Assembly: GCA_026399835.1 (NCBI GenBank) | Contig: JAPLQE010000065.1 | Span: forward strand, 62,001-126,000 | DNA length: 64,000 nucleotides | DNA from: Burkholderiales bacterium | GTDB taxonomy: Bacteria; Pseudomonadota; Gammaproteobacteria; Burkholderiales; Burkholderiaceae_E | Direction of reading: 5' to 3' | Shown here: positions 25,873 through 35,188 of the stretch, piece after piece | Numbering within the stretch: position 1 is the stretch's first letter | How the letters are laid out: each line of letters begins with the position of its first letter | Position numbers and translations under genes: made by a program | The notes under the pieces: generated by a model | What the model was told of the DNA's origin: nothing | The model's database searches: none | Seen by the model: the letters and a program-made list of their open reading frames with translations, nothing else

Positions 25873-27894
25873 TCAGGACGACTTGCGCACGCGCAGGTAC
25901 CACTCCACCAGCAGGCGGACCTGCTTGGGCGTGTAGCCCTTCTCGACCATGCGATCGACGAAGTTCTGGTGCTTGTGCTGCTCGTCGGCCGAGGCCTTGG
26001 CGTTGAACGAGATCACCGGCAGCAGGTCCTCGGTGGTCGAGAACATCTTCTTCTCGATCACGCCGCGCAGCTTCTCGTAGCTCGTCCAGGGCGGGTTCTT
26101 GCCGCCGGCGTTGGCGCGCGCCCGCAGCACGAAGTTGACGATCTCGTGCCGGAAGTCCTTCGGGTTGGCGATGCCGGCCGGCTTCTCGATCTTCTCGAGC
26201 TCGTCGTTGAGCTGGTTGCGGTCGAGCATCTCGCCGGTGTTCGGGTCGCGGAACTCCTGGTCCTGGATCCAGAAGTCGGCGAAGGTCACGTAGCGGTCGA
26301 AGACGTTCTGGCCGTACTCGGAATAGGACTCGAGGTACGCGGTCTGGATCTCCTTGCCGATGAACTCGGCATAGGGATGCGACAGGTGCTCCTTGATGAA
26401 CGCGAGATACTTCTTCTCGACCTCGGGCGCGAACTGCTCGCGCTCGATCTGCTGCTCGAGCACGTACAGCAGGTGAACGGGGTTCGCGGCGACCTCGCCA
26501 TGGTCGAAGTTGAAGACCTTGGACAGCACCTTGTAGGCGAAGCGCGTCGACAGCCCGCTCATGCCCTCGTCGACGCCGGCGAAGTCGCGGTACTCCTGCA
26601 GCGACTTGGCCTTGGGGTCGACGTCCTTGAGGTTCTCGCCGTCGTAGATCCGCATCTTGGAGAACAGGCTGGAGTTCTCCGGCTCGCGCAGCCGCGTGAG
26701 GATCGCGAACTGCGCCATCATCTTCAGCGTGCCGGGCGCGCAGGGGGCCTGCGACAGCGAGCTGGACTCCAGCAGCTTGTCGTAGATCTTCACCTCTTCG
26801 GTGACGCGCAGGCAGTACGGCACCTTGACGATGTAGATCCGGTCGAGGAACGCCTCGTTGTTCTTGTTGTTGCGGAAGGCCTGCCACTCGCTCTCGTTGG
26901 AGTGGGCGAGGATCACGCCGTCGAAGGGGATCGCGCCGAAGCCCTCGGTGCCCTTGTAGTTGCCTTCCTGGGTCGCGGTGAGCAGCGGGTGCAGCACCTT
27001 GATCGGGGCCTTGAACATCTCGACGAACTCGAGCAGGCCCTGGTTCGCGAGGCACAGGCCGCCCGAGTAGCTGTACGCGTCGGGATCGTCCTGAGAGAAG
27101 CGCTCGAGCTGGCGGATGTCGAGCTTGCCGACGAGCGAGGAGATGTCCTGGTTGTTCTCGTCGCCCGGCTCGGTCTTGGCGACGGCGATCTGCTGCAGGA
27201 TCGAGGGCCTGAGCTTCACGACCCTGAACCGCGTGATGTCGCCGTTGTACTCCATGAGCCGCTTGACAGCCCAGGGCGACATGATCGGATTCAGGTAGCG
27301 GCGTGGGATGCCGTACTCGGCTTCGATCGACGGGCCGTCCTCGAGCGGCGAGAACAGGCCGAGCGGCGACTCGTTCACCGGCGAGCCCTTGAGCGCGTAG
27401 AAGGGCATCAGCTCCATCAGCGACTTGAGCTTCTCGGCGAGCGAGGACTTGCCGCCGCCCGGCGGCCCGAGCAGGTAGAGGATCTGCTTGCGCTCCTCGA
27501 GCGCCTGCGCCGAGTGCTTGAAGAAGGACACCATCTGCTCGATGGTCTCCTCCATGCCGTAGAACTCGCGGAACGCGGGGTACACCCGCATCACCTTGTT
27601 GGAGAAGATCCGCGAGAGCCGCGGATCGGATCGCGTGTCGAGCAGCTGGGGTTCGCCGATCGCCATCAGCATCCGCTCGGAGGCGGTGGCGTAGGCGCTG
27701 GGGTCCCGCTTGCAGAGGTCGAGGTACTCCTGCAGCGAGTACTCCTCTTCGAGGCGGGCCTCGTAACGGGCCTTGTAGCGACCGAGGATGCCCGGCCCAC
27801 CGGGCGTCTGGGGTGGGAGCGCGACGCTGCGAGCAGCCAGTCGTGCGGTGCCTTCGTCGAAGGCGGAGAGGACCTGCTTCAGACCGGCTTCCAT
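25873..27894 (-). CDS. prkA: PrkA/YeaG family serine protein kinase (AAA-fold)
   Basis: A 673-residue PrkA protein, slightly longer than the usual 640. The N-terminal AAA-like domain has Walker A GPPGGGKSSLAEKLKS (about 143-158) and the family sequences YGIPRRYLNPIMSPWAVKRL and LLTATQEGNYKGTEGFGAIPFDGVILAHSN (two adjacent stretches). The C-terminal kinase-like PrkA domain follows. The ATG at 27894 has GGAGG eleven bases upstream. It is the first gene of prkA-yeaH-spoVR. The family includes stress or sporulation kinases; some studies suggest an AAA-protease role instead. The 292-bp upstream gap carries a 13-bp perfect inverted repeat. Confidence 0.95.
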   Translation of the reverse strand: MEAGLKQVLSAFDEGTARLAARSVALPPQTPGGPGILGRYKARYEARLEEEYSLQEYLDLCKRDPSAYATASERMLMAIGEPQLLDTRSDPRLSRIFSNKVMRVYPAFREFYGMEETIEQMVSFFKHSAQALEERKQILYLLGPPGGGKSSLAEKLKSLMELMPFYALKGSPVNESPLGLFSPLEDGPSIEAEYGIPRRYLNPIMSPWAVKRLMEYNGDITRFRVVKLRPSILQQIAVAKTEPGDENNQDISSLVGKLDIRQLERFSQDDPDAYSYSGGLCLANQGLLEFVEMFKAPIKVLHPLLTATQEGNYKGTEGFGAIPFDGVILAHSNESEWQAFRNNKNNEAFLDRIYIVKVPYCLRVTEEVKIYDKLLESSSLSQAPCAPGTLKMMAQFAILTRLREPENSSLFSKMRIYDGENLKDVDPKAKSLQEYRDFAGVDEGMSGLSTRFAYKVLSKVFNFDHGEVAANPVHLLYVLEQQIEREQFAPEVEKKYLAFIKEHLSHPYAEFIGKEIQTAYLESYSEYGQNVFDRYVTFADFWIQDQEFRDPNTGEMLDRNQLNDELEKIEKPAGIANPKDFRHEIVNFVLRARANAGGKNPPWTSYEKLRGVIEKKMFSTTEDLLPVISFNAKASADEQHKHQNFVDRMVEKGYTPKQVRLLVEWYLRVRKSS

Positions 27895-27988
27895 GAGCTA
27901 CCTCCAATCACGCAAGCGCTGGGACCATCCTGATCCTGCGGCACGTCCATCCCCCGACGAAGAGGATGCGCGTCGCGATGACGCCGAT

Positions 27989-28028
27989 GGGCGGTGGCGG
28001 CTGTTGTGCTTGCGCGCCGCCACCGCCC
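27989..28028. repeat. Perfect 13-bp inverted repeat upstream of prkA
   Basis: GGGCGGTGGCGGC (27989-28001) pairs exactly with GCCGCCACCGCCC (28016-28028) around 14 bases. It lies 160 bp after the cueR stop and 95 bp before prkA on the same strand. It could terminate the copA-cueR transcript or form a prkA leader or small RNA structure. No T-run follows. Confidence 0.6.
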
Positions 28029-28186
28029 GAGGTCCCGCAAGATCCGTACCTAGTGACTCTGCACGAGCCCGCGAACAGCGCGGTTGCAGCGACGCTACTC
28101 GGATTTCCGACGCTCGTGCGAGCCGTCCTTTGCCCCCATCGTTGCAGGTTCGTGCATCGCTGTGTCGCAATGACCCGGCGCGCCTG

Positions 28187-28630
28187 TCAGTCTCGTGCGA
28201 GGTCCTCGAGGATCGGGCATTGTGGTCGACCGTCGCCCTGGCACTGGGACGCCGCGTCCGCGAGCGCCGCGCGCATCCGCGTCAGCATCGCGATCCGCCG
28301 ATCGAGCTCCTCCACGTGCGCCAGCGCGAGCTGCTTGACGTCGCCGCTCGCGCGAGCGGGGTCGCGCCACAGCGACACCAGCATGCCGATGCGCTCGAGA
28401 CCGAACCCGAGCTCGCGCGCATGCTTCACGAAGCGAAGCGTGTGCAGGTCCTGCTCGCCGTAGCGGCGGTAGCCCGCGTCGGTACGGGACGCCGGGGCGA
28501 CGAGGCCGATCGACTCGTAGTGACGGATCATCTTCGCCGACAGGCCGGTGGCGGTCGCGGCCTCACCGATGTTCATCGGGCGGGAGGCGCCTGTCTTCGG
28601 CGGGTCGGAGCGTGCGGGGAAGGCGGACAT
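28187..28630 (-). CDS. cueR: CueR-type MerR copper regulator
   Basis: A 147-residue MerR-family activator. The helix-turn-helix is MNIGEAATATGLSAKMIRHYESIGLV, here preceded by an 18-residue extension, because the ATG at 28630 follows GAGAGG whereas the internal ATG at 28576 has no ribosome binding site. The C-terminal metal loop carries two cysteines spaced CQGDGRPQC, close to the CueR copper(I) pattern. It begins 11 bases after the copA stop, so copA and cueR form one operon. The matching operator is at 31176-31198. Confidence 0.87.
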   Translation of the reverse strand: MSAFPARSDPPKTGASRPMNIGEAATATGLSAKMIRHYESIGLVAPASRTDAGYRRYGEQDLHTLRFVKHARELGFGLERIGMLVSLWRDPARASGDVKQLALAHVEELDRRIAMLTRMRAALADAASQCQGDGRPQCPILEDLARD

Positions 28631-28641
28631 GGCGGCCTCTC

Positions 28642-31161
28642 TCAGGAACCGGTGATGGCGGCGGGGCGATCGGACGGCGGCGCTGCCGCGGTGCGCGACG
28701 GCCGCGGCGACCAACGCGACAGCAGCAGCGCGTTGGTCATCACGCTGACCGAGCTGGCGGCCATCGCCGCGCCGGCGAGCACCGGCGACAGCAGGCCGGC
28801 AGCGGCCAGCGGGATGCCGACGACGTTGTAGGCGAACGCCCAGAACAGGTTCTGCCGGATCTTGGCCACCGTGCGCGCGGAGATCTCGATCGCGGCCGGC
28901 ACCAGCATCGGATCGCCGCGCATCAGCGTGATGCCGGCGGTATGCATGGCCACGTCGGTGCCCGTGGCCATGGCGATGCCCACGTCGGCAGCGGCCAGCG
29001 CGGGCGCGTCGTTGATGCCGTCGCCGACCATGGCCACCGCGCCGCCGCCGGCCTCGGCGCGCAGCCGCGTGACGTGGCCGGCCTTGTCCTGGGGCAGCAC
29101 CTCGGCCACGACGCTCGCGATGCCGAGCTCCCGGGCCACGGCCTCGGCGGCCCCCCGGTTGTCGCCCGAGATCATCACGCTGCGGATGCCCATCGCCGCG
29201 AGCCGCGCGACGGCGTCGCGGGCACCGGGCTTGACGGTATCGCCGAACGCGATCGTGCCGAGCACGGCGGCACCGTCGATCAGCCACGACACGGTCCGGC
29301 CCGCCGCCTGCAGCGTGGCCGCTCGCTCGGCGAGCGCGGCGGGCGGCACGATGCCGCCGTCGGCCAGCAGCCGGGCGCTGCCCAGGCGCAGCACGCGCGT
29401 GCCGATCCGGCCCTCGACGCCGCGGCCGGGCAATGCGGTGATGGCTTCGGCGACGGGCGCGGACGTCGCGGGCCCGGTGACGGCCGGGGCCCGCGTGGCA
29501 TCGGCGGGCGCCGCAGCCGCCTCGATCACGGCACGCGCCAGCGGGTGTTCGCTGCCCGCCTGCAGCGCTGCGGACAAGGCCAGCAGCGCTTCGCGCGTCG
29601 TGCCCGGGGCGGGCAGGGCATCGACCACGACCGGTCGGCCTACCGTCAGCGTGCCGGTCTTGTCGAAGGCGACGACGGTGACCCGGTGCGCGATCTCGAG
29701 CGCCTGCGCGTCCTTGATCAGCACGCCGTGACGGGCCGCGATGCCGGTGCCCGCCATGATCGCGGCCGGCGTCGCGAGGCCCAGCGCGCACGGGCAGGCG
29801 ATCACCAGGACCGCGACCGCCGCGACGATCGCGGGCTCGAAGCCCCGGCCGGCGAGCAGCCAGCCGGCCAGGGTGGCGGCGGCGATCACCAGCACCACCG
29901 GCACGAACACCGTCGAGACGCGGTCGACGATCCGCTGGATCGGCGCCTTCGCCGCCTGGGCGTCCTCGACCATCCGCACGATCCGGGCCAGCACGGTCTC
30001 GGTGCCGACCGCACCGACCTCGAGCACGATGCGCCCCGATCCGTTGATCGAGCCGCCGACCAGCCGGTCGCCCGGATGGCGCGACACCGGCAGCGGCTCG
30101 CCGGTCAGCATCGACTCGTCGACCTGGGTGTCGCCCTCGCGCAGCGTGCCGTCGACCGGCAGCCGCTCGCCGGGCAGCACCACCACCCGGTCGCCGACGG
30201 CGATCCGCGCCAGGGGCACGATCCGCTCGTGGCCGTCCTCGAGCCGCCGGGCCGTGTCCGGGCGCAGGGCCTGCAGGGCCCGGATCGCCTCGGTCGTGCG
30301 GCGCCGCGCGCGGGCCTCCAGGTACTTGCCGAGCAGCACCAGCGCGATCACCACGGCCGAGCCCTCGTAGTACAGGTGGGGCTCATGGCCGGGATGGGCG
30401 GTGAGCCAGAGCCAGGTCGACAGCCCCCAGCCGGCGCTGGTGCCGATCGCCACCAGCAGGTCCATGTTGCCGGTGCCGGCCCTGAGCGCCGCCCAGCCGG
30501 CCCGGTAGAAGCGCGCGCCCAGGACGAACTGGACTGGCGTGGCGACCAGGCACTGCAGCCAGGCCGGCAGCATCGCGTGGATGCCGAAGGGGAGCGCCAG
30601 CATCGGCAGCGCGAGCGGGGCCGACAGGGCCATCGCCCAGGCGACGCGCCGCCATTCGGCGGCGAGGCGACGCTCGGCCGGATCGGGCGCCGCCGCGCCG
30701 TCGCCGGCCTGCCGGCTCGACGGATCGGGCCGCGGCGCGGCGGCGTAGCCGGCGGCGGCGATCGCCTCCTGCAGCGCCGCCTCGCGGTCGCCACCGACGA
30801 CGGTGATCCGCGCCGACTCCGAGGCCAGGTTGACCATGGCGTCGATCACGAACGGCAGGCGCTTCACCGCCCGCTCGACGCGCCCGACGCAGCTCGCGCA
30901 GGTCATGCCCTCGATGACCAGGTCGACGGTCGCGATCGGCACCGCATAGCCGGCGGCCTCGATCGCGGCGACGACCCCGGGCGCCGACAGGGCGGTGCCG
31001 CGCACGGTCGCGGTCTCCCCGGCGAGGTTGACCGAGGCGTCCGAGACGCCCGGCAGCTTGCCGAGCGCGCGCTCGACGCGGGCGACGCAGGACGCGCAGG
31101 TCATGCCTTCGACCGGCAGCGTCAGCGAGGCAGGGGCGGCGGTGGATGCGGAGGTGTCCAT
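28642..31161 (-). CDS. copA: Copper(I)-exporting P1B-type ATPase
   Basis: An 839-residue copper ATPase. Two N-terminal HMA domains each carry GMTCASC. The transmembrane metal site is CPC ([16 protein letters not shown]). The phosphorylation motif DKTGTLT, the actuator TGE ([10 protein letters not shown]), the nucleotide His-Pro (SEHPLARAV) and the hinge [10 protein letters not shown] are all intact. It pumps copper(I) out of the cytoplasm at the cost of ATP. Divergent copZ, downstream cueR and a CueR-type promoter define a classical copper-efflux module. The N-terminal domains probably receive copper from CopZ. Confidence 0.96.
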   Translation of the reverse strand: MDTSASTAAPASLTLPVEGMTCASCVARVERALGKLPGVSDASVNLAGETATVRGTALSAPGVVAAIEAAGYAVPIATVDLVIEGMTCASCVGRVERAVKRLPFVIDAMVNLASESARITVVGGDREAALQEAIAAAGYAAAPRPDPSSRQAGDGAAAPDPAERRLAAEWRRVAWAMALSAPLALPMLALPFGIHAMLPAWLQCLVATPVQFVLGARFYRAGWAALRAGTGNMDLLVAIGTSAGWGLSTWLWLTAHPGHEPHLYYEGSAVVIALVLLGKYLEARARRRTTEAIRALQALRPDTARRLEDGHERIVPLARIAVGDRVVVLPGERLPVDGTLREGDTQVDESMLTGEPLPVSRHPGDRLVGGSINGSGRIVLEVGAVGTETVLARIVRMVEDAQAAKAPIQRIVDRVSTVFVPVVLVIAAATLAGWLLAGRGFEPAIVAAVAVLVIACPCALGLATPAAIMAGTGIAARHGVLIKDAQALEIAHRVTVVAFDKTGTLTVGRPVVVDALPAPGTTREALLALSAALQAGSEHPLARAVIEAAAAPADATRAPAVTGPATSAPVAEAITALPGRGVEGRIGTRVLRLGSARLLADGGIVPPAALAERAATLQAAGRTVSWLIDGAAVLGTIAFGDTVKPGARDAVARLAAMGIRSVMISGDNRGAAEAVARELGIASVVAEVLPQDKAGHVTRLRAEAGGGAVAMVGDGINDAPALAAADVGIAMATGTDVAMHTAGITLMRGDPMLVPAAIEISARTVAKIRQNLFWAFAYNVVGIPLAAAGLLSPVLAGAAMAASSVSVMTNALLLSRWSPRPSRTAAAPPSDRPAAITGS

Positions 31162-31175
31162 GCCGACAGCTTCGG

Positions 31176-31198
31176 CCTTACCCTGATGGGAAGGTCAA
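31176..31198 (-). promoter_or_regulatory. CueR-type operator/promoter of copA-cueR
   Basis: On the minus strand -35 TTGACC (31198-31193) is followed by the dyad CCTTCCCATCAGGGTAAGG, which is 31176-31194 read in reverse. This overlap of a -35 with a CCTT/AAGG dyad in a long spacer is the hallmark of MerR/CueR promoters. The copA start lies 15 bases beyond it. Confidence 0.75.
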
Positions 31199-31252
31199 GT
31201 GTAGAGCCGCGCACCGGTGCACACTTCGATCGGACCCGAGGGAGGTGTTTCG

Positions 31253-31447
31253 ATGGAGCAGCGATTCGACGTGCAGGGCATGACCTGTGCCCATTGCGTG
31301 AAGGCGGTGACCGCGGCCATCGAGGCGCTCGATCCGGCGGCGGCCGTGACCGTCGATCTGGCGGGCAGGCAGGTCCGGGTCGATTCGACGGTCGCGCCCG
31401 AGCGGATCGCCGCGGCGATCCGCGACGAGGGCTACACGGTCGCCTGA
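31253..31447 (+). CDS. copZ: CopZ-type copper chaperone
   Basis: A 64-residue heavy-metal-associated domain protein. The ATG at 31253 follows GGAGG (31241-31245) with seven bases between. The copper site is GMTCAHC near residues 8-14, in the ferredoxin-like fold that ends DEGYTVA. It carries copper(I) in the cytoplasm to CopA. Divergent from copA, with the CueR-type operator between them. An in-frame ATG further upstream would give a 76-residue form but has no ribosome binding site. It is followed by a possible bidirectional terminator shared with pgi. Confidence 0.93.
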   Translation: MEQRFDVQGMTCAHCVKAVTAAIEALDPAAAVTVDLAGRQVRVDSTVAPERIAAAIRDEGYTVA

Positions 31448-31489
31448 GGTGTCGACCGCCCGGCACCGCGGCTCGGACCGCGGGGCCGT

Positions 31490-31512
31490 TCAAGCCCTTC
31501 AGCGGGGCTTGA
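31490..31512. terminator. Possible bidirectional terminator between copZ and pgi
   Basis: TCAAGCCC (31490-31497) pairs with GGGCTTGA (31505-31512) around 7 bases. It overlaps the last codons of pgi and lies 43 bases after the copZ stop. No T-run is evident. Confidence 0.35.
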
Positions 31513-33070
31513 GCAGGGCGGCCGAGGCGAGCGTGGCCGCGTCGAGCCCGTCCGGCGCCTCGCCGGCCAGCAGGCGCTCGACCGTGCCGGCCATGACCTT
31601 GCCGTACTCGACGCCGAACTGATCGAACGGATTGATGCCGAGCACCACCGCGGCGGTGAAGGTCGCATGTTCCCAGCAGGCGAGCAGCGCACCGAGCGAG
31701 GTGGCGTCGAGCCGGGGCAGCGTGATCAGGGTGCTCGGGCGATCGCCGGGGAAGTGCCGGTGCAGGTCGCCGTCGGGCGCGTCGCGGCCGAGCGCCAGCG
31801 CCGCGGCCTGGGCGAGGCAGTTGGCGACCAGGATGCGATGGCGGTCGTCGCCGGCGCCGGTCGGCGCCGTGCGGGACGCGCGGGCCACGATGAAGTCGAC
31901 CGGCACGACGTCCGGGCCCTGGTGCAGCTGCTGGAAGAACGAATGCTGGGCGTTCGTGCCCGAGGTGCCCCAGACGACCGGCGAGGTGGGCCGTGCGATG
32001 CGCGTGCCTTCGAGCGTCGCCGACTTGCCGTTGCTCTCCATCACCAGCTGCTGCGCCCACGCGGGCAGCAGCCGCAGCCGCTCGGCGTAGGGGATGATCG
32101 CCTGAGTCGGCAGGCCGAGGAAGGCGCGGTTCCAGACCGAGACCAGCCCGAGCCGGGCCGGCAGGTTCGAGGGCAGGGGCGCGTCGCGGAAATGGCGGTC
32201 GATCACCGCGGCGCCGTCGAGCAGCGCGTCGAAGGCGGCGGCGCCGCAGCGCACGGCGATGCCGAATCCGACGCTCGACCACAGCGAGTAGCGTCCGCCG
32301 ACCCAGTCGCGGAACTCGAGCATCAGCTCGGGCAGGAAGCCGCGGCGGCGCGCGGCGTCCGGGGCGGCCGTGATGGCGATGAACTGTGCCGCCGCGCTGT
32401 CGGGCGGGCAGCCGCCGGCGACCAGCCAGGCGCGGGCCGCATCGGCATTGGCCAGGGTCTCGCGCGTGGTGAAGGTCTTGGAGACGACCGCGAATGCGGT
32501 GGTGGCCGGGTCGAGCCCGTCGAGCTCGCGGTCGAGGTCGTCGGGATCGACGTTGGCGACGTAGCGGACGTCGAAGTCGCCGCGCGCGCGCAGCGCGTCG
32601 CAGACGAGCCGGGGGCCGAGGTCCGATCCGCCGATGCCCAGGCAGACGAGCGCGCCGAGCGGAGCGCCGCGAAAGCCCGGCAGGTCGCCGCCCCGCAGGC
32701 GCTCGGCGAGCGCGGTGGTCCGACGCCGCTGCGCGGCCACGTCCGATGCGACCGCAGCGTCGCCGCCCACGCCGCGCAGCGCGGTATGCAGCGCCGGACG
32801 GCCTTCGGTCGGATTGGCGATCGCGCCCGCGAACAGCGCTTCGCGCCGTGCCTCGAAGCCGCAGGCGTGGGCCCAGGCGGCGAGTTCGGCGAGGATGGCG
32901 TCGTCGAGCTTCTGTCGCGAGACGTCCGCGTGCAGCGGTCCCGCTTCGAGCGACAGCCTGGCGGGACGCCCCGGATCGGCGAGCAGCGTGCGCAGGTGGA
33001 TCGGCGCGATGCGGCGTACGTGGGCGTCGAGGGCGGCGGCGTGATCCGCGGGGGAGGCTGCGGTCGTCAT
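31499..33070 (-). CDS. pgi: Glucose-6-phosphate isomerase
   Basis: A 523-residue phosphoglucose isomerase that interconverts glucose 6-phosphate and fructose 6-phosphate in glycolysis and gluconeogenesis. Family sites include CLGIGGSDLGPRLVCDAL, VSKTFTTRETLANA, the region ESNGKSATLEG, the catalytic Glu segment VWGTSGTNAQHSFFQQLHQG and the C-terminal Lys segment INPFDQFGVEYGKVMA. The ATG at 33070 gives the family N-terminus; the frame stays open upstream. Divergent from the Ada-AlkA gene, with only 49 bases between starts, so the two promoters must overlap. In Burkholderiales that lack a full Embden-Meyerhof route, this enzyme serves mainly gluconeogenesis. Confidence 0.95.
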   Translation of the reverse strand: MTTAASPADHAAALDAHVRRIAPIHLRTLLADPGRPARLSLEAGPLHADVSRQKLDDAILAELAAWAHACGFEARREALFAGAIANPTEGRPALHTALRGVGGDAAVASDVAAQRRRTTALAERLRGGDLPGFRGAPLGALVCLGIGGSDLGPRLVCDALRARGDFDVRYVANVDPDDLDRELDGLDPATTAFAVVSKTFTTRETLANADAARAWLVAGGCPPDSAAAQFIAITAAPDAARRRGFLPELMLEFRDWVGGRYSLWSSVGFGIAVRCGAAAFDALLDGAAVIDRHFRDAPLPSNLPARLGLVSVWNRAFLGLPTQAIIPYAERLRLLPAWAQQLVMESNGKSATLEGTRIARPTSPVVWGTSGTNAQHSFFQQLHQGPDVVPVDFIVARASRTAPTGAGDDRHRILVANCLAQAAALALGRDAPDGDLHRHFPGDRPSTLITLPRLDATSLGALLACWEHATFTAAVVLGINPFDQFGVEYGKVMAGTVERLLAGEAPDGLDAATLASAALLKPR

Positions 33071-33119
33071 GTCCGGAAATGGCGAGCGAAGGTCGAGGGG
33101 CGCGCGGATAATCCGACGC

Positions 33120-34661
33120 ATGTCCCAGATGCTGCCACAAACCGTCGACGCCGCCGCCTGCTGGCGGGGGCTGTGTGCGCGCGACGCGCGCTTCGACGGG
33201 CGGTTCTTCGTCGGCGTGACCAGCACCGGCATCTACTGCCGTCCGGTCTGCCCGGCGCGCACACCGCGTCGCGAGAACTGCCGGTTCTTCCCGACGGCCG
33301 CGGGCGCCGAGCACCAGGGCTTCCGGCCCTGCCTGCGCTGCCGGCCCGAACTCGCGCCCGGCCATGCGAGCGTGGATGCGCCCGCGCGGCTCGCGCAGGC
33401 CGCCGCCGCCGCGATCGAGGAAGGCGCGCTCGACGAGGGCGGGCTGCCCGCGCTCGCCGCCCGGCTCGGCGTCACCGACCGGCACCTGCGCCGCGTCTTC
33501 GACGCGCAGTTCGGCGTCTCGCCGATCGACTGGGCGCAGACCCACCGGCTGCTGCTTGCCAAGCGTCTGCTGACCGATACCGCGCTGCCTGTGACCGAGG
33601 TCGCGCTGGCGGCCGGTTTCGCGAGCCTGCGCCGGTTCAACGATGCGTTCGCCTCGCGCTACCGGCTGGCGCCGACCGATCTGCGGCGGCAGGCGCGCGG
33701 CGCGCTCGCCGTGTCGGCCGACCCCGCGGCCGGACTGGTGTTCCGCCTCGCCTACCGGCCGCCGCTCGATTGGGCGGGGCTCGCCGGCTTCCTGTCGATG
33801 CGTGCGATCGACGGCGTCGAGGCGGTGGAGACCGCGGCGCCGGGCCGGCGCGGCGCGGCGTCCGAGCCGGTCTACCGGCGCATCGTCCGGGTGCCTGCAC
33901 CGCGCGGCGCCGAGCGGATCGGCTGGATCGAGGTCGCCCGCCCGGGCGGGCGCGGCGCCGCCCACCATGTGCTGGAGATCCGCCTCGATGCCGCGCTCCT
34001 CGGCGCGATCCCTGCGGTGCTCGCGCGGGTGCGCCGGGTCTTCGACCTCGCCTGCCGGCCCGACGAGGTGGCGGCGGCGCTCGGTCCGCTCGCGGTCGGC
34101 CACGAGGGGCTGCGGCTGCCGGGCGCGTTCGACGGCTTCGAGATCGTGGTCCGCGCGATCCTCGGCCAGCAGATCACCGTGAAGCACGCGCGCACGCTCG
34201 CCGGGCGGTTCGCGGCCGCGTTCGGCGAACCGGTCGCGACGCCGTGGCCGACGCTGCGCCATGCGTTTCCGTCGGCCGCGTCGATGGCCGGGCGCGAGCC
34301 CGCCGAGATCGGTGCGCTCGGCGTGACCGGGCAGCGCGCGCGGACGATCGTCGCGCTCGCCCGGGCGCTGGCCGACGGCTCGCTGCGGCTCGAACCCGAC
34401 GGCGACGCCGCGGCGACCGTCGAGCGTCTGAAGGCGGTGCCCGGCGTCGGCGACTGGACCGCGCAGTACCTGGCCATGCGCGCGCTCGGCTGGCCCGACG
34501 CCTTCCCCGCGTCGGACGTCGGCGTGATGAAGGCGCTGGGCGTGACGACCCCGCGCGAGGCGCTGGCCGCGGCCGAGGCCTGGCGGCCGTGGCGCGGCTA
34601 TGCGGTGATCCACCTGTGGCGCACGCTCGCGCCCGCTCCGATCGAGGCAACCCCATCATGA
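33120..34661 (+). CDS. alkA: Ada methyl-acceptor/AraC HTH fused to AlkA 3-methyladenine glycosylase
   Basis: A 513-residue fusion. Domain 1 is the Ada zinc/methylphosphotriester domain with Cys40, Cys44, Cys71 and Cys74 (TGIYCRPVCPARTP, FRPCLRCRP); Cys40 is equivalent to the methyl-accepting Cys38 of Ada. Domain 2 (about 90-190) is an AraC helix-turn-helix. Domain 3 (about 200-510) is AlkA-like, with the helix-hairpin-helix LKAVPGVGDWTAQ and the catalytic Asp in FPASD. It should sense alkylated DNA, activate transcription and excise alkylated bases. It is translationally coupled (ATGA) to ogt, so the complete adaptive response is in two genes. A -10-like GATAAT lies a few bases before the start. 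Confidence 0.92.
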   Translation: MSQMLPQTVDAAACWRGLCARDARFDGRFFVGVTSTGIYCRPVCPARTPRRENCRFFPTAAGAEHQGFRPCLRCRPELAPGHASVDAPARLAQAAAAAIEEGALDEGGLPALAARLGVTDRHLRRVFDAQFGVSPIDWAQTHRLLLAKRLLTDTALPVTEVALAAGFASLRRFNDAFASRYRLAPTDLRRQARGALAVSADPAAGLVFRLAYRPPLDWAGLAGFLSMRAIDGVEAVETAAPGRRGAASEPVYRRIVRVPAPRGAERIGWIEVARPGGRGAAHHVLEIRLDAALLGAIPAVLARVRRVFDLACRPDEVAAALGPLAVGHEGLRLPGAFDGFEIVVRAILGQQITVKHARTLAGRFAAAFGEPVATPWPTLRHAFPSAASMAGREPAEIGALGVTGQRARTIVALARALADGSLRLEPDGDAAATVERLKAVPGVGDWTAQYLAMRALGWPDAFPASDVGVMKALGVTTPREALAAAEAWRPWRGYAVIHLWRTLAPAPIEATPS

Positions 34662-35188
34662 AACATGCGCTGCGACCCAGCCCGCTCGGCGAGATCCTGC
34701 TGACCTTCGACGACGACGCGCTGCTCGGCCTGTATTTCGTCGGCCAGAAGGATCAGCCGACGATCGCGCCGCACTGGCGCGTCGACGATTCGCATCCGAT
34801 CGCGGCGATGACCTCAGATCGTATCGAACGTTACTTCCTCGGGGTCGAGGAGCCGTTCGAGGTGCCGATCGCCTTCGCCGGCACCCGCTTCCAGGTCGCG
34901 GTCTGGCGCGCATTGCTCGACATCCCGCGCGGCGAGACCATCAGCTATACCGAGCTCGCACGCCGGGTCGGCGCGCCCGCCGCGGTCCGCGCGGTGGGGG
35001 CGGCGGTCGGGCGCAACCCGGTGTCGATCTTCGTGCCCTGCCACCGCGTGGTCGGCAGCAACGGCGCGCTGACCGGCTACGCCGGCGGGCTGCCGCGCAA
35101 GACGCACCTGCTGCGGCTCGAGCGGGCGCTCGGCGAAGACGGCCGCGCGTCGACTCAGGCCGCGCGCCGCCCCGCCCGCGCCGCGTAG
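34658..35188 (+). CDS. ogt: O6-methylguanine-DNA methyltransferase
   Basis: A 176-residue suicide methyltransferase. The active site is FVPCHRVVG with Cys128. The DNA-binding helix is ISYTELARRVG, with the Arg finger in AAVRAVGAAVG. It removes methyl groups from O6-methylguanine and O4-methylthymine. Its start overlaps the Ada-AlkA stop (ATGA), so the two are made together. The last 34 bases overlap the 3' end of uvrA on the other strand, so two repair transcripts converge. The C-terminal tail after LERALGEDG is Ala/Arg-rich and poorly conserved. Confidence 0.94.
   Translation: MKHALRPSPLGEILLTFDDDALLGLYFVGQKDQPTIAPHWRVDDSHPIAAMTSDRIERYFLGVEEPFEVPIAFAGTRFQVAVWRALLDIPRGETISYTELARRVGAPAAVRAVGAAVGRNPVSIFVPCHRVVGSNGALTGYAGGLPRKTHLLRLERALGEDGRASTQAARRPARAA

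Noticed and set aside
24649-27933. Open plus-strand frame of about 1090 codons antisense to yeaH and prkA
   Set aside because: It mirrors strongly conserved YeaH and PrkA coding sequence and has no recognisable motif.
27966-28463. Small plus-strand frame beginning with a Gly/Cys/Pro-rich peptide upstream of prkA
   Set aside because: The unusual peptide comes from the 13-bp inverted repeat, there is no ribosome binding site, and the frame runs antisense into cueR.
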